DNA of 33,646 nt from Betaproteobacteria bacterium TMED22 (GTDB lineage: Bacteria; Pseudomonadota; Gammaproteobacteria; Burkholderiales; Eutrophovitaceae), in contig NHCB01000005.1 in the NCBI GenBank assembly GCA_002167745.1, positions 48,172 through 81,817 on the forward strand, written 5' to 3'. Numbering within the stretch: the stretch's first letter is position 1; every line of letters begins with the position of its first letter. Below, in pieces: positions 1-7,829 of the stretch. A model generated the notes under the pieces. It was not told where the DNA came from, did not search any database, and saw nothing but the letters and a program-made list of their open reading frames with translations. A program made the position numbers and the translations under genes.

Positions 1-7
1 TCCTCCT
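1..7 (-). promoter_or_regulatory. Shine-Dalgarno of the next leftward gene (outside window)
   Basis: On the minus strand the bases right after the TGA stop of the first SDR gene read TCAGGAGGA, a near-perfect Shine-Dalgarno. This shows that another gene starts just beyond the left edge and is probably co-transcribed with the SDR. Its identity cannot be seen here. Confidence 0.6.
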
Positions 8-9
8 GA

Positions 10-786
10 TCACATGAGACCCTGCAGATCTCCGTCTACGTTTAAAGCTTGACCGGAAATAGTTCTGCCTAATGGCGAAGCAATAAATGCAATTAGATCG
101 GCAAGCTGTCTCGGGTCAACCAACTCCTTTATAGATGCCATTGATAGCCATGTTTTAGTAAATGTCTCTGAAGTCTGTCCTGCAGCGTTCGCCTTTTCCT
201 TAATAACCGCTTGAATACGCGGTCCATCGACTGGGCCGGGCAATATCGCATTACATCTAATCCCGAAATCACCCAATTCCATCGATAAAGTCTTAGTAAA
301 ACCAATAACACCCCACTTTGCTGCAGAGTACGGTGCTCGGTTAGGGAATCCGAATCGTCCAGCAGCAGAGGATAAATTTATAATGGACGCATTATTCGAC
401 TGCTTTAAGTGTTCAACCGCTAAGCGTGCGCAATTAAATTGTCCAGTAAGGCAAACCTGAATGCAGCGGTCCCAGTCCTCGGGATCAATTTCATGAAAAG
501 CTCCAGTAGGTCCAGCAATGCCGGCATTATTAACCAAGCAATCCAAGCCACCCAAACTCGACATCGCCTCATCAAACGTGTGTGTAACCGACTCCCTATC
601 AGCAACATCACAAATGCCCGTCTCTAATGATGGGTTCTTTTCTTGGGCCTCATCTAAAGCATCTTCGTTAATATCACAAATGAAGACCGATGCTCCTTCA
701 GCCAAGAGCCTTTCGGTAATTTTAAGTCCTATGCCACTAGCTCCAGCTGTGACCATTATCCTTGAGCCTGTTAGTCCCAAATCCAC
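10..786 (-). CDS. SDR family NAD-dependent oxidoreductase
   Basis: This is a classical short-chain dehydrogenase/reductase of 258 residues, the normal family length, and probably a cytosolic alcohol or 3-hydroxyacyl dehydrogenase. The cofactor loop TAGASGIG lies at residues 13-20. Asp38 at the end of beta-2 favours NAD over NADP. NNAG is at 86-89 and the catalytic Ser140, Tyr153 and Lys157 are all present. The usual helix-4 Asn of the SDR tetrad is replaced by Cys112. Translation probably starts at GTG, with AGGAG six bases upstream. The gene lies downstream of the leftward catabolic operon but is separated from it by a gene on the opposite strand, so it needs its own promoter in 787-903. A strong ribosome site just after its stop shows that the transcript continues out of the window. 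The substrate is not predictable. Confidence 0.93.
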   Translation of the reverse strand: MDLGLTGSRIMVTAGASGIGLKITERLLAEGASVFICDINEDALDEAQEKNPSLETGICDVADRESVTHTFDEAMSSLGGLDCLVNNAGIAGPTGAFHEIDPEDWDRCIQVCLTGQFNCARLAVEHLKQSNNASIINLSSAAGRFGFPNRAPYSAAKWGVIGFTKTLSMELGDFGIRCNAILPGPVDGPRIQAVIKEKANAAGQTSETFTKTWLSMASIKELVDPRQLADLIAFIASPLGRTISGQALNVDGDLQGLM

Positions 787-815
787 ATCTCTCTCCTATA
801 TGGCTACTCATCGAA

Positions 816-858
816 GGTGATTCAACTTTTTTTCCAGTGTATCCGATTTTTAATCACC
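816..858. promoter_or_regulatory. Wide inverted repeat in a divergent intergenic region
   Basis: GGTGATT (816-822) and AATCACC (852-858) are perfect 7-base inverted arms 36 bases apart centre to centre. They lie in the 117-140 base gap between the leftward SDR gene and the rightward small membrane-protein gene. This could be a pair of operator half-sites or chance; no matching regulator gene is visible in the window. Confidence 0.25.
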
Positions 859-927
859 ACTTTCTAAACCCAAAGGATTTAAAAGCATGTCAACATACTC
901 AATATGACAAGGATAAACGGCGCCCCG

Positions 928-1488
928 ATGACTCAAGTTCAAATTAAAATTATTACTTTGTTTGTTGTTGGCATCCTTTTAGGTCCGACCTATCACGCCT
1001 ACTGTTATTTCTTCAGCGGAGAGTCCTTGAGTAAAGATATGCTTGATGAGATCAGTGATCGATGGGTGCTCGATGACGAGTCAATATTTCGTATTAGCTC
1101 CGGCAAGAGCTATCGACCAATAGAGTTGCCGTTGACATCCATTGAAAACGCTATTCTCATTCAAATTACTTGCATAAAAAACGCATGTAATCAAATTAAT
1201 GAATCAATATTGTCTATATCCAGCGGATCGAGCGTAACATTTCAGGAGACAATAAGGATCAATTCATTCCTACCTTTTCGTGATTTCACAACTGAACCTA
1301 TCTCAATCGTTCATCCGGAAAAATACATGATTTTAGTCGAGCCAAAAGTAGAAACTCAAAGTCCTCCCTCGATCGTACTTAGCATTAAAAAAAACGTGAC
1401 TTCGCCTAGTATTATTTTGCTCTCGATTGGATACGGGTTCTGCTTACTTCCGTTATTGCTCTTCCTGAAAACCTTTCGTACGAGTTAA
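928..1488 (+). CDS. Hypothetical membrane-anchored protein with two terminal TM helices
   Basis: I do not recognise this protein. From the ATG at 928 it has 186 residues; an in-frame ATG at 904 lacks a ribosome site. A hydrophobic helix near the N-terminus (about residues 6-24) and another at the C-terminus (about 160-180) flank a soluble middle of roughly 130 residues. The middle holds Ser-rich stretches and a pair of Cys in IKNACNQ and IQITC that could form a disulfide if periplasmic. The two-helix layout with a polar centre suggests an extracytoplasmic domain anchored at both ends. It lies on the plus strand between two leftward SDR genes, convergent with one and divergent from the other, so it interrupts the catabolic gene series. 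No function is proposed. Confidence 0.65.
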   Translation: MTQVQIKIITLFVVGILLGPTYHAYCYFFSGESLSKDMLDEISDRWVLDDESIFRISSGKSYRPIELPLTSIENAILIQITCIKNACNQINESILSISSGSSVTFQETIRINSFLPFRDFTTEPISIVHPEKYMILVEPKVETQSPPSIVLSIKKNVTSPSIILLSIGYGFCLLPLLLFLKTFRTS

Positions 1489-1521
1489 AAAAGTAGCATT
1501 TTTCGAGAGTATCTAAAATGC
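1487..1521 (-). terminator. Candidate rho-independent terminator of the leftward operon
   Basis: On the minus strand GCATTTT, a 12-base loop, AAAATGC, then TAC and six T residues follow each other. The left stem covers the last codons and stop of the SDR gene that ends at 1513. The stem is only seven pairs and AT-rich, so strength is uncertain. Its position at the end of an eight-gene leftward series, facing an opposing gene, supports the call. Confidence 0.4.
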
Positions 1522-2295
1522 ACCACCTCTCGAGCCATGTCCGCCATCGACGTTAATAACGATTCCACTCATATATGAAGCGCGATCAGAAGCAAGAAAT
1601 GTCACCACATCAGCAACCTCACTGGTTTTTGCTGCGCGGCCGTGTGGTAAGCCCTGCAGTAATTCTTGCCATCGGTCTTCGCTACCTAACTCTGAGCTCG
1701 CTTTAGTCTTCATTAGCGTCACTAAACGATCCGTCTCAACTGCGCCTGGACTAACCGCCAAACAACGAATGCCATCTTTGAAACTATTACTTCCCAACGT
1801 TCGAGAAAAAGCATTCAAAGAAGCGTTCGCTGAAGACCCTGCAATGTAATGCGTATCTAATCGGTCGGCAGCTAACCCAGTCACATTAATGATGACTCCA
1901 GACTGTTTTTCCATCATCATTTTATAAATAGCACGACTCAAATTGATATAACCAAACACTTTTAATTCCCAAGCATTACGCCACTTTTGTTCATCGATAC
2001 TCTGTAAATCCCCTCCAGCTATTGCCCCAGCGTTATTGACCAAAATATCGATCGGTCCTGACGCATCCAAAAGTATCGGGATATTCTCTGATTTCGACAA
2101 ATCAAGAGCGCTATAAGTAATCCGGCCTTGAGCAGACTCATTTAGCTGAGACGTTAAATCCCTTAAAACATCGTTGGAACGAGCAACCATGTGAACAGTA
2201 CAGCCTTCTGCTAAAAGGCTCCGCGTAATGGCCAAACCAATACCCTTGGACGCACCAGTCACAATAACGCGTTTTCCACTCAAATTTAGGTTCAT
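1513..2295 (-). CDS. Atypical SDR family protein lacking the YxxxK lysine
   Basis: This 260-residue protein has the SDR Rossmann fold: TGASKGIG at 13-20, Arg39 in a position that suits NADP, NNAG at 87-90, and a C-terminal NVDGG. The active site is unusual. Where classical SDRs have Tyr-x-x-x-Lys this one reads Y150-I-A-G-S154, and the region three residues after Asn137 has Gly140 rather than the usual Ser. The helix-4 Asn of the tetrad is replaced by Lys112. It may be an SDR subfamily with a rearranged active site, or a binding or regulatory relative. The start is supported by AGGGG six bases upstream of ATG. It is the last gene of the leftward eight-gene series, 39 bases after the acyl-CoA dehydrogenase, and its stop overlaps a candidate terminator. 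Confidence 0.9.
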   Translation of the reverse strand: MNLNLSGKRVIVTGASKGIGLAITRSLLAEGCTVHMVARSNDVLRDLTSQLNESAQGRITYSALDLSKSENIPILLDASGPIDILVNNAGAIAGGDLQSIDEQKWRNAWELKVFGYINLSRAIYKMMMEKQSGVIINVTGLAADRLDTHYIAGSSANASLNAFSRTLGSNSFKDGIRCLAVSPGAVETDRLVTLMKTKASSELGSEDRWQELLQGLPHGRAAKTSEVADVVTFLASDRASYMSGIVINVDGGHGSRGGAF

Positions 2296-2334
2296 AAAAT
2301 ACCCCTAATTAAGTTCGATGTTCTGAGGTGCGTC

Positions 2335-3495
2335 TTAGAAAGACCGAGGCATACCAAGAATATGCTCCGCGGTGTAAGACAAAATTAAATTGGTAGATAT
2401 TGGTGCCACTTGGTAAAGTCGGGTTTCTCGAAACTTCCTCTCAATATCATATTCAGAAGCGAAGCCAAATCCACCATGGGTTTGGATACAAACGTTAGCC
2501 GCTTCCCAAGACGCTTTAGCAGCCAAATATTTCGCCATATTAGATTCTGAACCACATGGCCTGTTTACATCAAATAGTTCGCATGCTTTCCAGCGCATGA
2601 GATTGGCCGCCTCAACCTCAATGAAAGACTCAGCGATCGGAAACTGAATCCCTTGATTCTGACCAATAGGTCTATCAAAAACAATTCTCTCATTCGCATA
2701 ATTAGTTGCTCGATCAATAAACCAATAACCATCACCAATACACTCGGCCGCGATCAAAGTTCTCTCTGCATTTAACCCGTCCAAGATGTACTTAAAACCT
2801 TTACCTTCCTCTCCAATTAAATTCTCGACAGGAATCTCTAATTCATCAAAAAACAATTCATTAGTTTCATGATTCACCATATTTTCAATCGGCCGAACCG
2901 TGAGCCCATTCTTAATGGCATGGTGTAAATCAACTATAAAAATCGACATGCCTTCAGACTTTTTCTTCACCTCTTGCAACGGCGTTGTTCTCGCAAGCAA
3001 AATCATAAGATCGGAGTGTTGCACCCTAGAGATCCACACCTTCTGGCCATTGACCACATACCGATCTCCTTTCTTTATCGCGACTGTTTTTATTTTTGTT
3101 GTATCCGTGCCTGTAGTGGGTTCCGTCACCCCCATAGATTGCAAACGAAGGGCACCTTTAGCAATTGCGGGTAAATATTGCTTTTTCTGCTCATCGGAGC
3201 CATGGCGCAATAACGTACCCATATTGTACATTTGACCATGGCAAGCACCCGCGTTACCACCTGACCGATTGATTTCTTCCATGATCACAGATGCCTCCGC
3301 AAGACCCAGTCCGGAACCACCGTACCCCTCAGGAATCATTGCCGACAACCAGCCAGCCTCGGTTAACGCCTTCACAAACTCCTCTGGATACCCTCTTTGA
3401 GAATCGATCGATCGGTGATATTCGTCCTTAAATTGACTACAAACTGCTCTAACACCATCTCTTATTTCTTGATATCGATCTTCATCGATAGACAT
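2335..3495 (-). CDS. Acyl-CoA dehydrogenase family protein
   Basis: This FAD-dependent acyl-CoA dehydrogenase of 386 residues (family-typical) introduces an alpha,beta double bond into an acyl-CoA and passes electrons to ETF. The N-terminal helical domain spans about 1-115. The FAD-binding strand region includes MGVTEPTTGTD (121-131) and KVWIS (152-156). The C-terminal helical domain has QTHGGFGF (338-345). The C-terminal position that holds the catalytic Glu in short- and medium-chain enzymes reads QVAPIST and has no acid. Glu244 in GLNAER instead aligns with the helix-G glutamate used by isovaleryl-CoA and long-chain dehydrogenases, which is compatible with a branched substrate. An AAGGA site precedes the ATG. 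It lies 29 bases after the MaoC-type hydratase gene, so the two likely act on successive intermediates. Confidence 0.93.
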   Translation of the reverse strand: MSIDEDRYQEIRDGVRAVCSQFKDEYHRSIDSQRGYPEEFVKALTEAGWLSAMIPEGYGGSGLGLAEASVIMEEINRSGGNAGACHGQMYNMGTLLRHGSDEQKKQYLPAIAKGALRLQSMGVTEPTTGTDTTKIKTVAIKKGDRYVVNGQKVWISRVQHSDLMILLARTTPLQEVKKKSEGMSIFIVDLHHAIKNGLTVRPIENMVNHETNELFFDELEIPVENLIGEEGKGFKYILDGLNAERTLIAAECIGDGYWFIDRATNYANERIVFDRPIGQNQGIQFPIAESFIEVEAANLMRWKACELFDVNRPCGSESNMAKYLAAKASWEAANVCIQTHGGFGFASEYDIERKFRETRLYQVAPISTNLILSYTAEHILGMPRSF

Positions 3496-3524
3496 AGTTT
3501 TTTGTCCTTATAATTTCAATTGTA

Positions 3525-4376
3525 TTAGCGCTCACACGTGGCCTGCGCTTCCATAGCAGTATGGCCTAAATAGTCCGTCGCCCACAAATTATAAACGCCC
3601 GGTGTTTCTTCCCTCCCGTGCATGACAAAAGCGTGATTATCAAACAACGGCTTTATGGCTCGAAAACGAAAACCAGTGAGCTTTATGTCGTTACTTTGGG
3701 ACAATAGAAGTTGCGCCAAATGAGTCGCAGTCAAGGGACCATGAAATACAAGTCCAGGATAACCCTCCTCTTCATTACAATATTTGCGATCATAATGAAT
3801 ACGATGACCGTTAAACGTTAACGCGGAATATCGAAATAACGTAACTGGATTTGGAAAAATTTCGAGCGAGAAGTCAGAAGACATCTCAGCCGTTTGATAA
3901 CTGGGTACAGAAACGCCCTCCGGCATCAAGTCGCGATAAACAATGTCATGCTCTTCATTAATCAACACACCATGATCATCAAGAATCTGATGCGCGACGG
4001 TCACAAAAACCATTTCTCCAGTGCGTCCCTTCTTAGAAACAATATCTTTAATGCTTGATACTCGGCGAATCTCTTCACCCACTTTGATATGACGATAAAA
4101 ATCTAGTCGGCCCCCTGCCCACATCCTTCTTGGCAAATCAACTGGAGGTAAAAACCCTCCTCGCTCCGGATGACCATCGTAACCCAGTTCCGCAAACGGC
4201 ACAGCCGGCGCAAAAAACATCCAATGCCACAAACTTGGCAGCTCTTGACCATGGATTGGCTTAGGACATGGCATATTTAACGTAGCGTACATCTTAGATA
4301 CACGCGACTCATCCACAAAATCCATGCTGGTTTCAGAACGACCTATCCACTCGCTGAAAGGTTTTTCAGAATTCAT
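3525..4376 (-). CDS. MaoC/HTD2-type double-hotdog acyl-CoA hydratase (mesaconyl-C4-CoA / itaconyl-CoA hydratase-like)
   Basis: This 283-residue protein has the two-hotdog layout of the COG3777/HTD2 hydratases. The N-terminal FAS1-like dehydratase half (about 1-145) contains the family segment around LPPVDLPRRMWAGGRL. The C-terminal MaoC half carries ALTFNGHRIHYD followed by GYPGLVFHGPL, with the His/Asp pair of the hydratase active site. Characterised relatives hydrate mesaconyl-C4-CoA (3-hydroxypropionate bicycle) and itaconyl-CoA (itaconate catabolism); closely related enzymes in other clusters act on other branched enoyl-CoAs. It lies between the aldehyde dehydrogenase and acyl-CoA dehydrogenase genes, with a CaiB-type CoA-transferase two genes upstream. 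This resembles the hydratase/dehydrogenase pairing next to a CoA-transferase in itaconate gene sets. No CitE-type citramalyl-CoA lyase is present in the window. There is no strong ribosome site at the chosen start. Confidence 0.88.
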   Translation of the reverse strand: MNSEKPFSEWIGRSETSMDFVDESRVSKMYATLNMPCPKPIHGQELPSLWHWMFFAPAVPFAELGYDGHPERGGFLPPVDLPRRMWAGGRLDFYRHIKVGEEIRRVSSIKDIVSKKGRTGEMVFVTVAHQILDDHGVLINEEHDIVYRDLMPEGVSVPSYQTAEMSSDFSLEIFPNPVTLFRYSALTFNGHRIHYDRKYCNEEEGYPGLVFHGPLTATHLAQLLLSQSNDIKLTGFRFRAIKPLFDNHAFVMHGREETPGVYNLWATDYLGHTAMEAQATCER

Positions 4377-4422
4377 TAAATCGAACGACTAAGGGTAGCA
4401 AGCGTAAGGCGTGTCATCGTTA

Positions 4423-5877
4423 TCATTCGTGAAAATGAACGATGGTCTTGGTCGTTGTGAAATGTTCCAGCGCCACGAAACCTTTTTCTCGTCCGTGCCC
4501 ACTTTTTTTCATCCCACCGAAAGGTAGTTCAACCCCTCCACCAGCGCCAAAATTATTGATAAATACCTGCCCGCAATTCATACGCTTGGCGACTCGCTGC
4601 TGCCGATTACCATCCTTTGTCCATACTGAACCGACCAAACCATAATCAGTTGCATTAGCTAAATAAATAGCATCGGACTCATCCTCAAAAGGAATGGCTG
4701 AAAGCACTGGACCAAAAACCTCATCACACGCTAAGCGGTGATCGCGAGGTACATTTCCAAAAAGTGCCGGCTTCACCCAAAAACCGCTTTGATCTAAACC
4801 TTCGGCAAACTCTCCCTCAGCGAGTAATTCAATACCCGAACTGATTGCATCTGCCCTGAATCCCTCTACAAGCTGTTGCTGTTTGGCATTCATGACAGGA
4901 CCACAATCAAGATCCATGTCAGGCGTACCAACTCGCACCTTGGAGAACTGAGCACTTACTTGAGTCATAAATTCGTTATAAATTTCGTTCTGAAGCAAAA
5001 TTCGGCTTCCTGCTGAACAAGTCTGTCCCGCGTGTTGGATAATTGCCTTCACAACAACGGGGAGTGCCTTATCTAAATCAGCATCTGCAAATACAAGTTG
5101 CGGCGACTTTCCACCCAACTCCAATGTACAACCGACGAAATGATTCGCCGTGGCCTGCTGAACCAGAGTGCCAACTCGAGGAGATCCCGTAAAACTCATG
5201 AAATTGATCCCTGGATGATTGGCCAAAGCAGCGCCCGCGCGATCTCCCAATCCAGTAACTATATTCAAAGCACCAGCCGGAAGGCCAGCTTCTAGGGCAA
5301 GTTGAGACATAACTAACGTACTCAAACATGCATCTTCAGACGGTTTAACCACCGCCGCGTTCCCAACTGCCAAAGCTGGACCGACACTGCGGCCGAACTG
5401 TTGAGCGGGATAATTCCAAGGAATAATGTGTGCCGTTACGCCATAAGGTACTCGGTGCACATTGACGCTGTATCCATCTAAGTACGGAATAACCTGACCA
5501 TGAAGCTTATCCGCCGCTCCTGCGTAGAATTCAAAATAACGGGCGGTTGCAGTAATATCAGCTCGACCAGCGGTAATAGGCTTTCCTGTATCCTTAGATT
5601 CGAGCGCAGCTAACTCTTCAAAGTTTTCCATAATGAGTTGAGACCAACGATGCATAATTCGACTGCGCTCCACAGGAGCCATCCTGCCCCAACTGCCATC
5701 TAACGCACTCTGTGCCGCGCAAACGGCACTATTGATATCAGCATCATCACTATCGGGAATCGTTGCGAAAGCACGTCCGTTACATGGATCAATCATATCT
5801 AAAGAACGGCCGCTCTGAGCCGAGATGGATTTGCCGTCAACCAAGTTTGAATACGTTTTTGATTGTGTTTCTGACAT
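4423..5877 (-). CDS. NAD(P)-dependent aldehyde dehydrogenase
   Basis: This full-length ALDH superfamily protein (484 residues) oxidises an aldehyde to a carboxylic acid. Asn155 (IIPWNYP), Lys178 (VVKPSE), general base Glu253 (LELGGKSP) and nucleophile Cys287 (GQTCSAGSR) are all present, so it should be active. Overall it resembles betaine-aldehyde or gamma-aminobutyraldehyde dehydrogenases, but ALDH substrates cannot be read from motifs. GGAG seven bases before ATG supports the start. In the leftward operon it follows the split ThDP decarboxylase and CoA-transferase genes. An economical reading is that the decarboxylase makes an aldehyde, this enzyme oxidises it, and the transferase adds CoA. 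Confidence 0.95.
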   Translation of the reverse strand: MSETQSKTYSNLVDGKSISAQSGRSLDMIDPCNGRAFATIPDSDDADINSAVCAAQSALDGSWGRMAPVERSRIMHRWSQLIMENFEELAALESKDTGKPITAGRADITATARYFEFYAGAADKLHGQVIPYLDGYSVNVHRVPYGVTAHIIPWNYPAQQFGRSVGPALAVGNAAVVKPSEDACLSTLVMSQLALEAGLPAGALNIVTGLGDRAGAALANHPGINFMSFTGSPRVGTLVQQATANHFVGCTLELGGKSPQLVFADADLDKALPVVVKAIIQHAGQTCSAGSRILLQNEIYNEFMTQVSAQFSKVRVGTPDMDLDCGPVMNAKQQQLVEGFRADAISSGIELLAEGEFAEGLDQSGFWVKPALFGNVPRDHRLACDEVFGPVLSAIPFEDESDAIYLANATDYGLVGSVWTKDGNRQQRVAKRMNCGQVFINNFGAGGGVELPFGGMKKSGHGREKGFVALEHFTTTKTIVHFHE

Positions 5878-5944
5878 TTCTCACTCCATAATATTTCTAG
5901 TTTATAAAAATAATCTTCGGATTTACTGCGCTAATTGAACGCCA

Positions 5945-7123
5945 CTAGATGACGCGCGAGCTCTCTAACTCCTTAATGTCCTCATCGCTGTAACCTAATT
6001 CCGAAAGGATCCGCTTTGAATGCTCCCCAGGATCGGGAATAGGGTCCATACGCGGAGAAAACTCTTCCGGCGCACCTGGAGGAAGCATCGCTTTGACGGG
6101 CCCATTCGATGACCGCACAAATCTCCATCTATCTCGCGCGGCAAGCTGCGCATGATCCCAAACTTGCTTCATTGAGTTCATGGAGGCATTCCCAATTCTC
6201 GCAGCGTCTAATCGCTCAGTAACTGTGGTTAACGTCATGTCAGAAAAAACTTCTTCAATAATGGAATGAAGTGCACTACGAGATTCTGACCGTCGGGTAT
6301 TAGATGAGAATCGAACATCGTCTCTCAGTTCTGGTTGTTGGAGCACCTGATCACAAAATATTGCCCACTCACGCTCATTTTGCAGCCCCAACATCACCGT
6401 GTTCCCGTCGCCAATGGGGAATGGCCCATATGGATAGATGGTTGCGTGAGAGGCACCAGTTCGCGCAGGTGGCTCTGCTTCTTGGTAAGCGTAATACAAT
6501 GGGAAGCTCATCCACTCAGTCATTGTTTCAAGCATCGATATGTCTATACGACATCCTGTCCCCGTTTTTTGACGACGAATAATTGCTGCAAGAATATTAC
6601 TGAATGCATACATCCCAGCAGAAATATCAACAATCGAACACCCTGCCTTTGCGGGCTCATCATCGGAACCCGTAACGGACAAAAGTCCCGACTCTGCTTG
6701 GATCAACAGGTCGTATGCCTTCTTATCTCGATAAGGTCCGTTTGATCCGTATCCAGAAATATCACAAACAATTAATTTTGGATAACGCTCTTTCAACTGC
6801 TCATAGGAGAACCCCATTCGCTCTGAAGCGCCCGGCGCTAAGTTTTGCAGAAGTACATCCGCCCTCTCCAAAAGTTTACGAACAACTTCGATACCCTCAG
6901 GTTGTTTCAAGTCAAGAGTGATACTTTCTTTGGATCGGTTTGTCCATACAAAATGGGAAGCCAATCCACTCACTCGGTCATCATAAGCTCGGGTAGGGTC
7001 ACCGCCTCCAGGTCTTTCTATCTTGATGACTCGAGCTCCGAGATCTGCTAACTGTCGCGTACAAAATGGACCTGCTATGACATGCTCAAGCGCGACAACC
7101 GTTATTCCTTCAAGTGGACGCAT
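5945..7123 (-). CDS. CaiB/BaiF family CoA-transferase (class III)
   Basis: This 392-residue family III CoA-transferase moves CoA between carboxylic acids through an aspartyl-CoA anhydride. The N-terminal signature AGPFCTRQLADLGA (17-30) is followed by the strand IKIERPGGGDPTR. Asp138 in KAYDLLIQAESG matches the catalytic aspartate. The motif and length resemble the subgroup that includes succinyl-CoA:mesaconate/itaconate-type transferases, but also many unassigned members. It would activate a free acid made or imported by the pathway, feeding the acyl-CoA dehydrogenase and hydratase encoded just downstream. The upstream gap of 77 bases is the widest in this operon and the ribosome site is weak. 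Confidence 0.93.
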   Translation of the reverse strand: MRPLEGITVVALEHVIAGPFCTRQLADLGARVIKIERPGGGDPTRAYDDRVSGLASHFVWTNRSKESITLDLKQPEGIEVVRKLLERADVLLQNLAPGASERMGFSYEQLKERYPKLIVCDISGYGSNGPYRDKKAYDLLIQAESGLLSVTGSDDEPAKAGCSIVDISAGMYAFSNILAAIIRRQKTGTGCRIDISMLETMTEWMSFPLYYAYQEAEPPARTGASHATIYPYGPFPIGDGNTVMLGLQNEREWAIFCDQVLQQPELRDDVRFSSNTRRSESRSALHSIIEEVFSDMTLTTVTERLDAARIGNASMNSMKQVWDHAQLAARDRWRFVRSSNGPVKAMLPPGAPEEFSPRMDPIPDPGEHSKRILSELGYSDEDIKELESSRVI

Positions 7124-7200
7124 ATTTGCTTTTTTCCTGTTACGTTACTCTTGGTATTCTTAGATGCAGATGAATGCTGCGACGCTACCCTGACGAAATC

Positions 7201-7788
7201 TCAATTCGATAAATGACATTGATCTCCAAGCAAGGCTTCTCTAAATCGATTTTTCAACAATGCCCCGTCTCTCGGTGGAAGCACGAGTTCATCTGATTGA
7301 GGATCAACTTTGACTTGGGCAAAAATTAATCCCGAACCGTCTAAATCTTTTTTCAGAGCAACAAGTTCAGAATTGCTCCTAATTATAGAAGAATTTGAAA
7401 ATCCACATGCACTTGCGATAGACATTAAATCAACTCCAAAACCCGTATGTGTTTTTTGTTTTCCTGTCTCTCCGTAAATCTCATTATCCAAAACAACAAT
7501 TGCAAGATTTTTCGGTTGACTCACACCAACGGTTGCTAGCGAATTAAGCCCCATCAATAACTCCCCGTCACCCGTGACAACCAAAACACGCTTTCGAGGT
7601 TGCGCTAATGCTAGCCCAAGTCCAGTTGTGATTGCTCCGCCCATTCCTCCCCACATTGGAAAATTTAACGCGTGATCACCTGCCGCCGTTATATCCCAAG
7701 CAGGCGCACCTAATCCAGCAATTACCAAAAGATCGTCTCTAGGACTCAATAAACATGCCACCACTTCTCTACGATTTAATAAGGTCAT
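7201..7788 (-). CDS. ThDP-dependent decarboxylase, PP-domain subunit (ComE / sulfopyruvate decarboxylase beta-like)
   Basis: This is a stand-alone pyrophosphate-binding domain of a thiamin diphosphate enzyme (195 residues). The ThDP/Mg signature GDG (73-75) followed by Asn102 in VVLDNEIYG is clear, and MWGGMGGAITTGLGLA (45-60) is the usual strand-helix before it. The protein has no Pyr domain of its own; the adjacent upstream gene supplies it. This split is known for sulfopyruvate decarboxylase (ComD/ComE of coenzyme M synthesis, also in sulfonate catabolism), with fused relatives acting on phosphonopyruvate. The active enzyme should be a heteromer that decarboxylates a 2-oxoacid to an aldehyde. 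No sulfoacetaldehyde acetyltransferase (Xsc) or coenzyme M gene is nearby, so sulfopyruvate is not assured as substrate. Confidence 0.88.
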   Translation of the reverse strand: MTLLNRREVVACLLSPRDDLLVIAGLGAPAWDITAAGDHALNFPMWGGMGGAITTGLGLALAQPRKRVLVVTGDGELLMGLNSLATVGVSQPKNLAIVVLDNEIYGETGKQKTHTGFGVDLMSIASACGFSNSSIIRSNSELVALKKDLDGSGLIFAQVKVDPQSDELVLPPRDGALLKNRFREALLGDQCHLSN

Positions 7789-7829
7789 CTTTTTTTTCCA
7801 GACTATATGCGATTTTTATCATGTCCAAA

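Noticed and set aside
6304-6745. Overlapping plus-strand open frames inside the CoA-transferase gene
   Set aside because: Cys- and Trp-rich translations without domains, fully contained in a real gene on the other strand.
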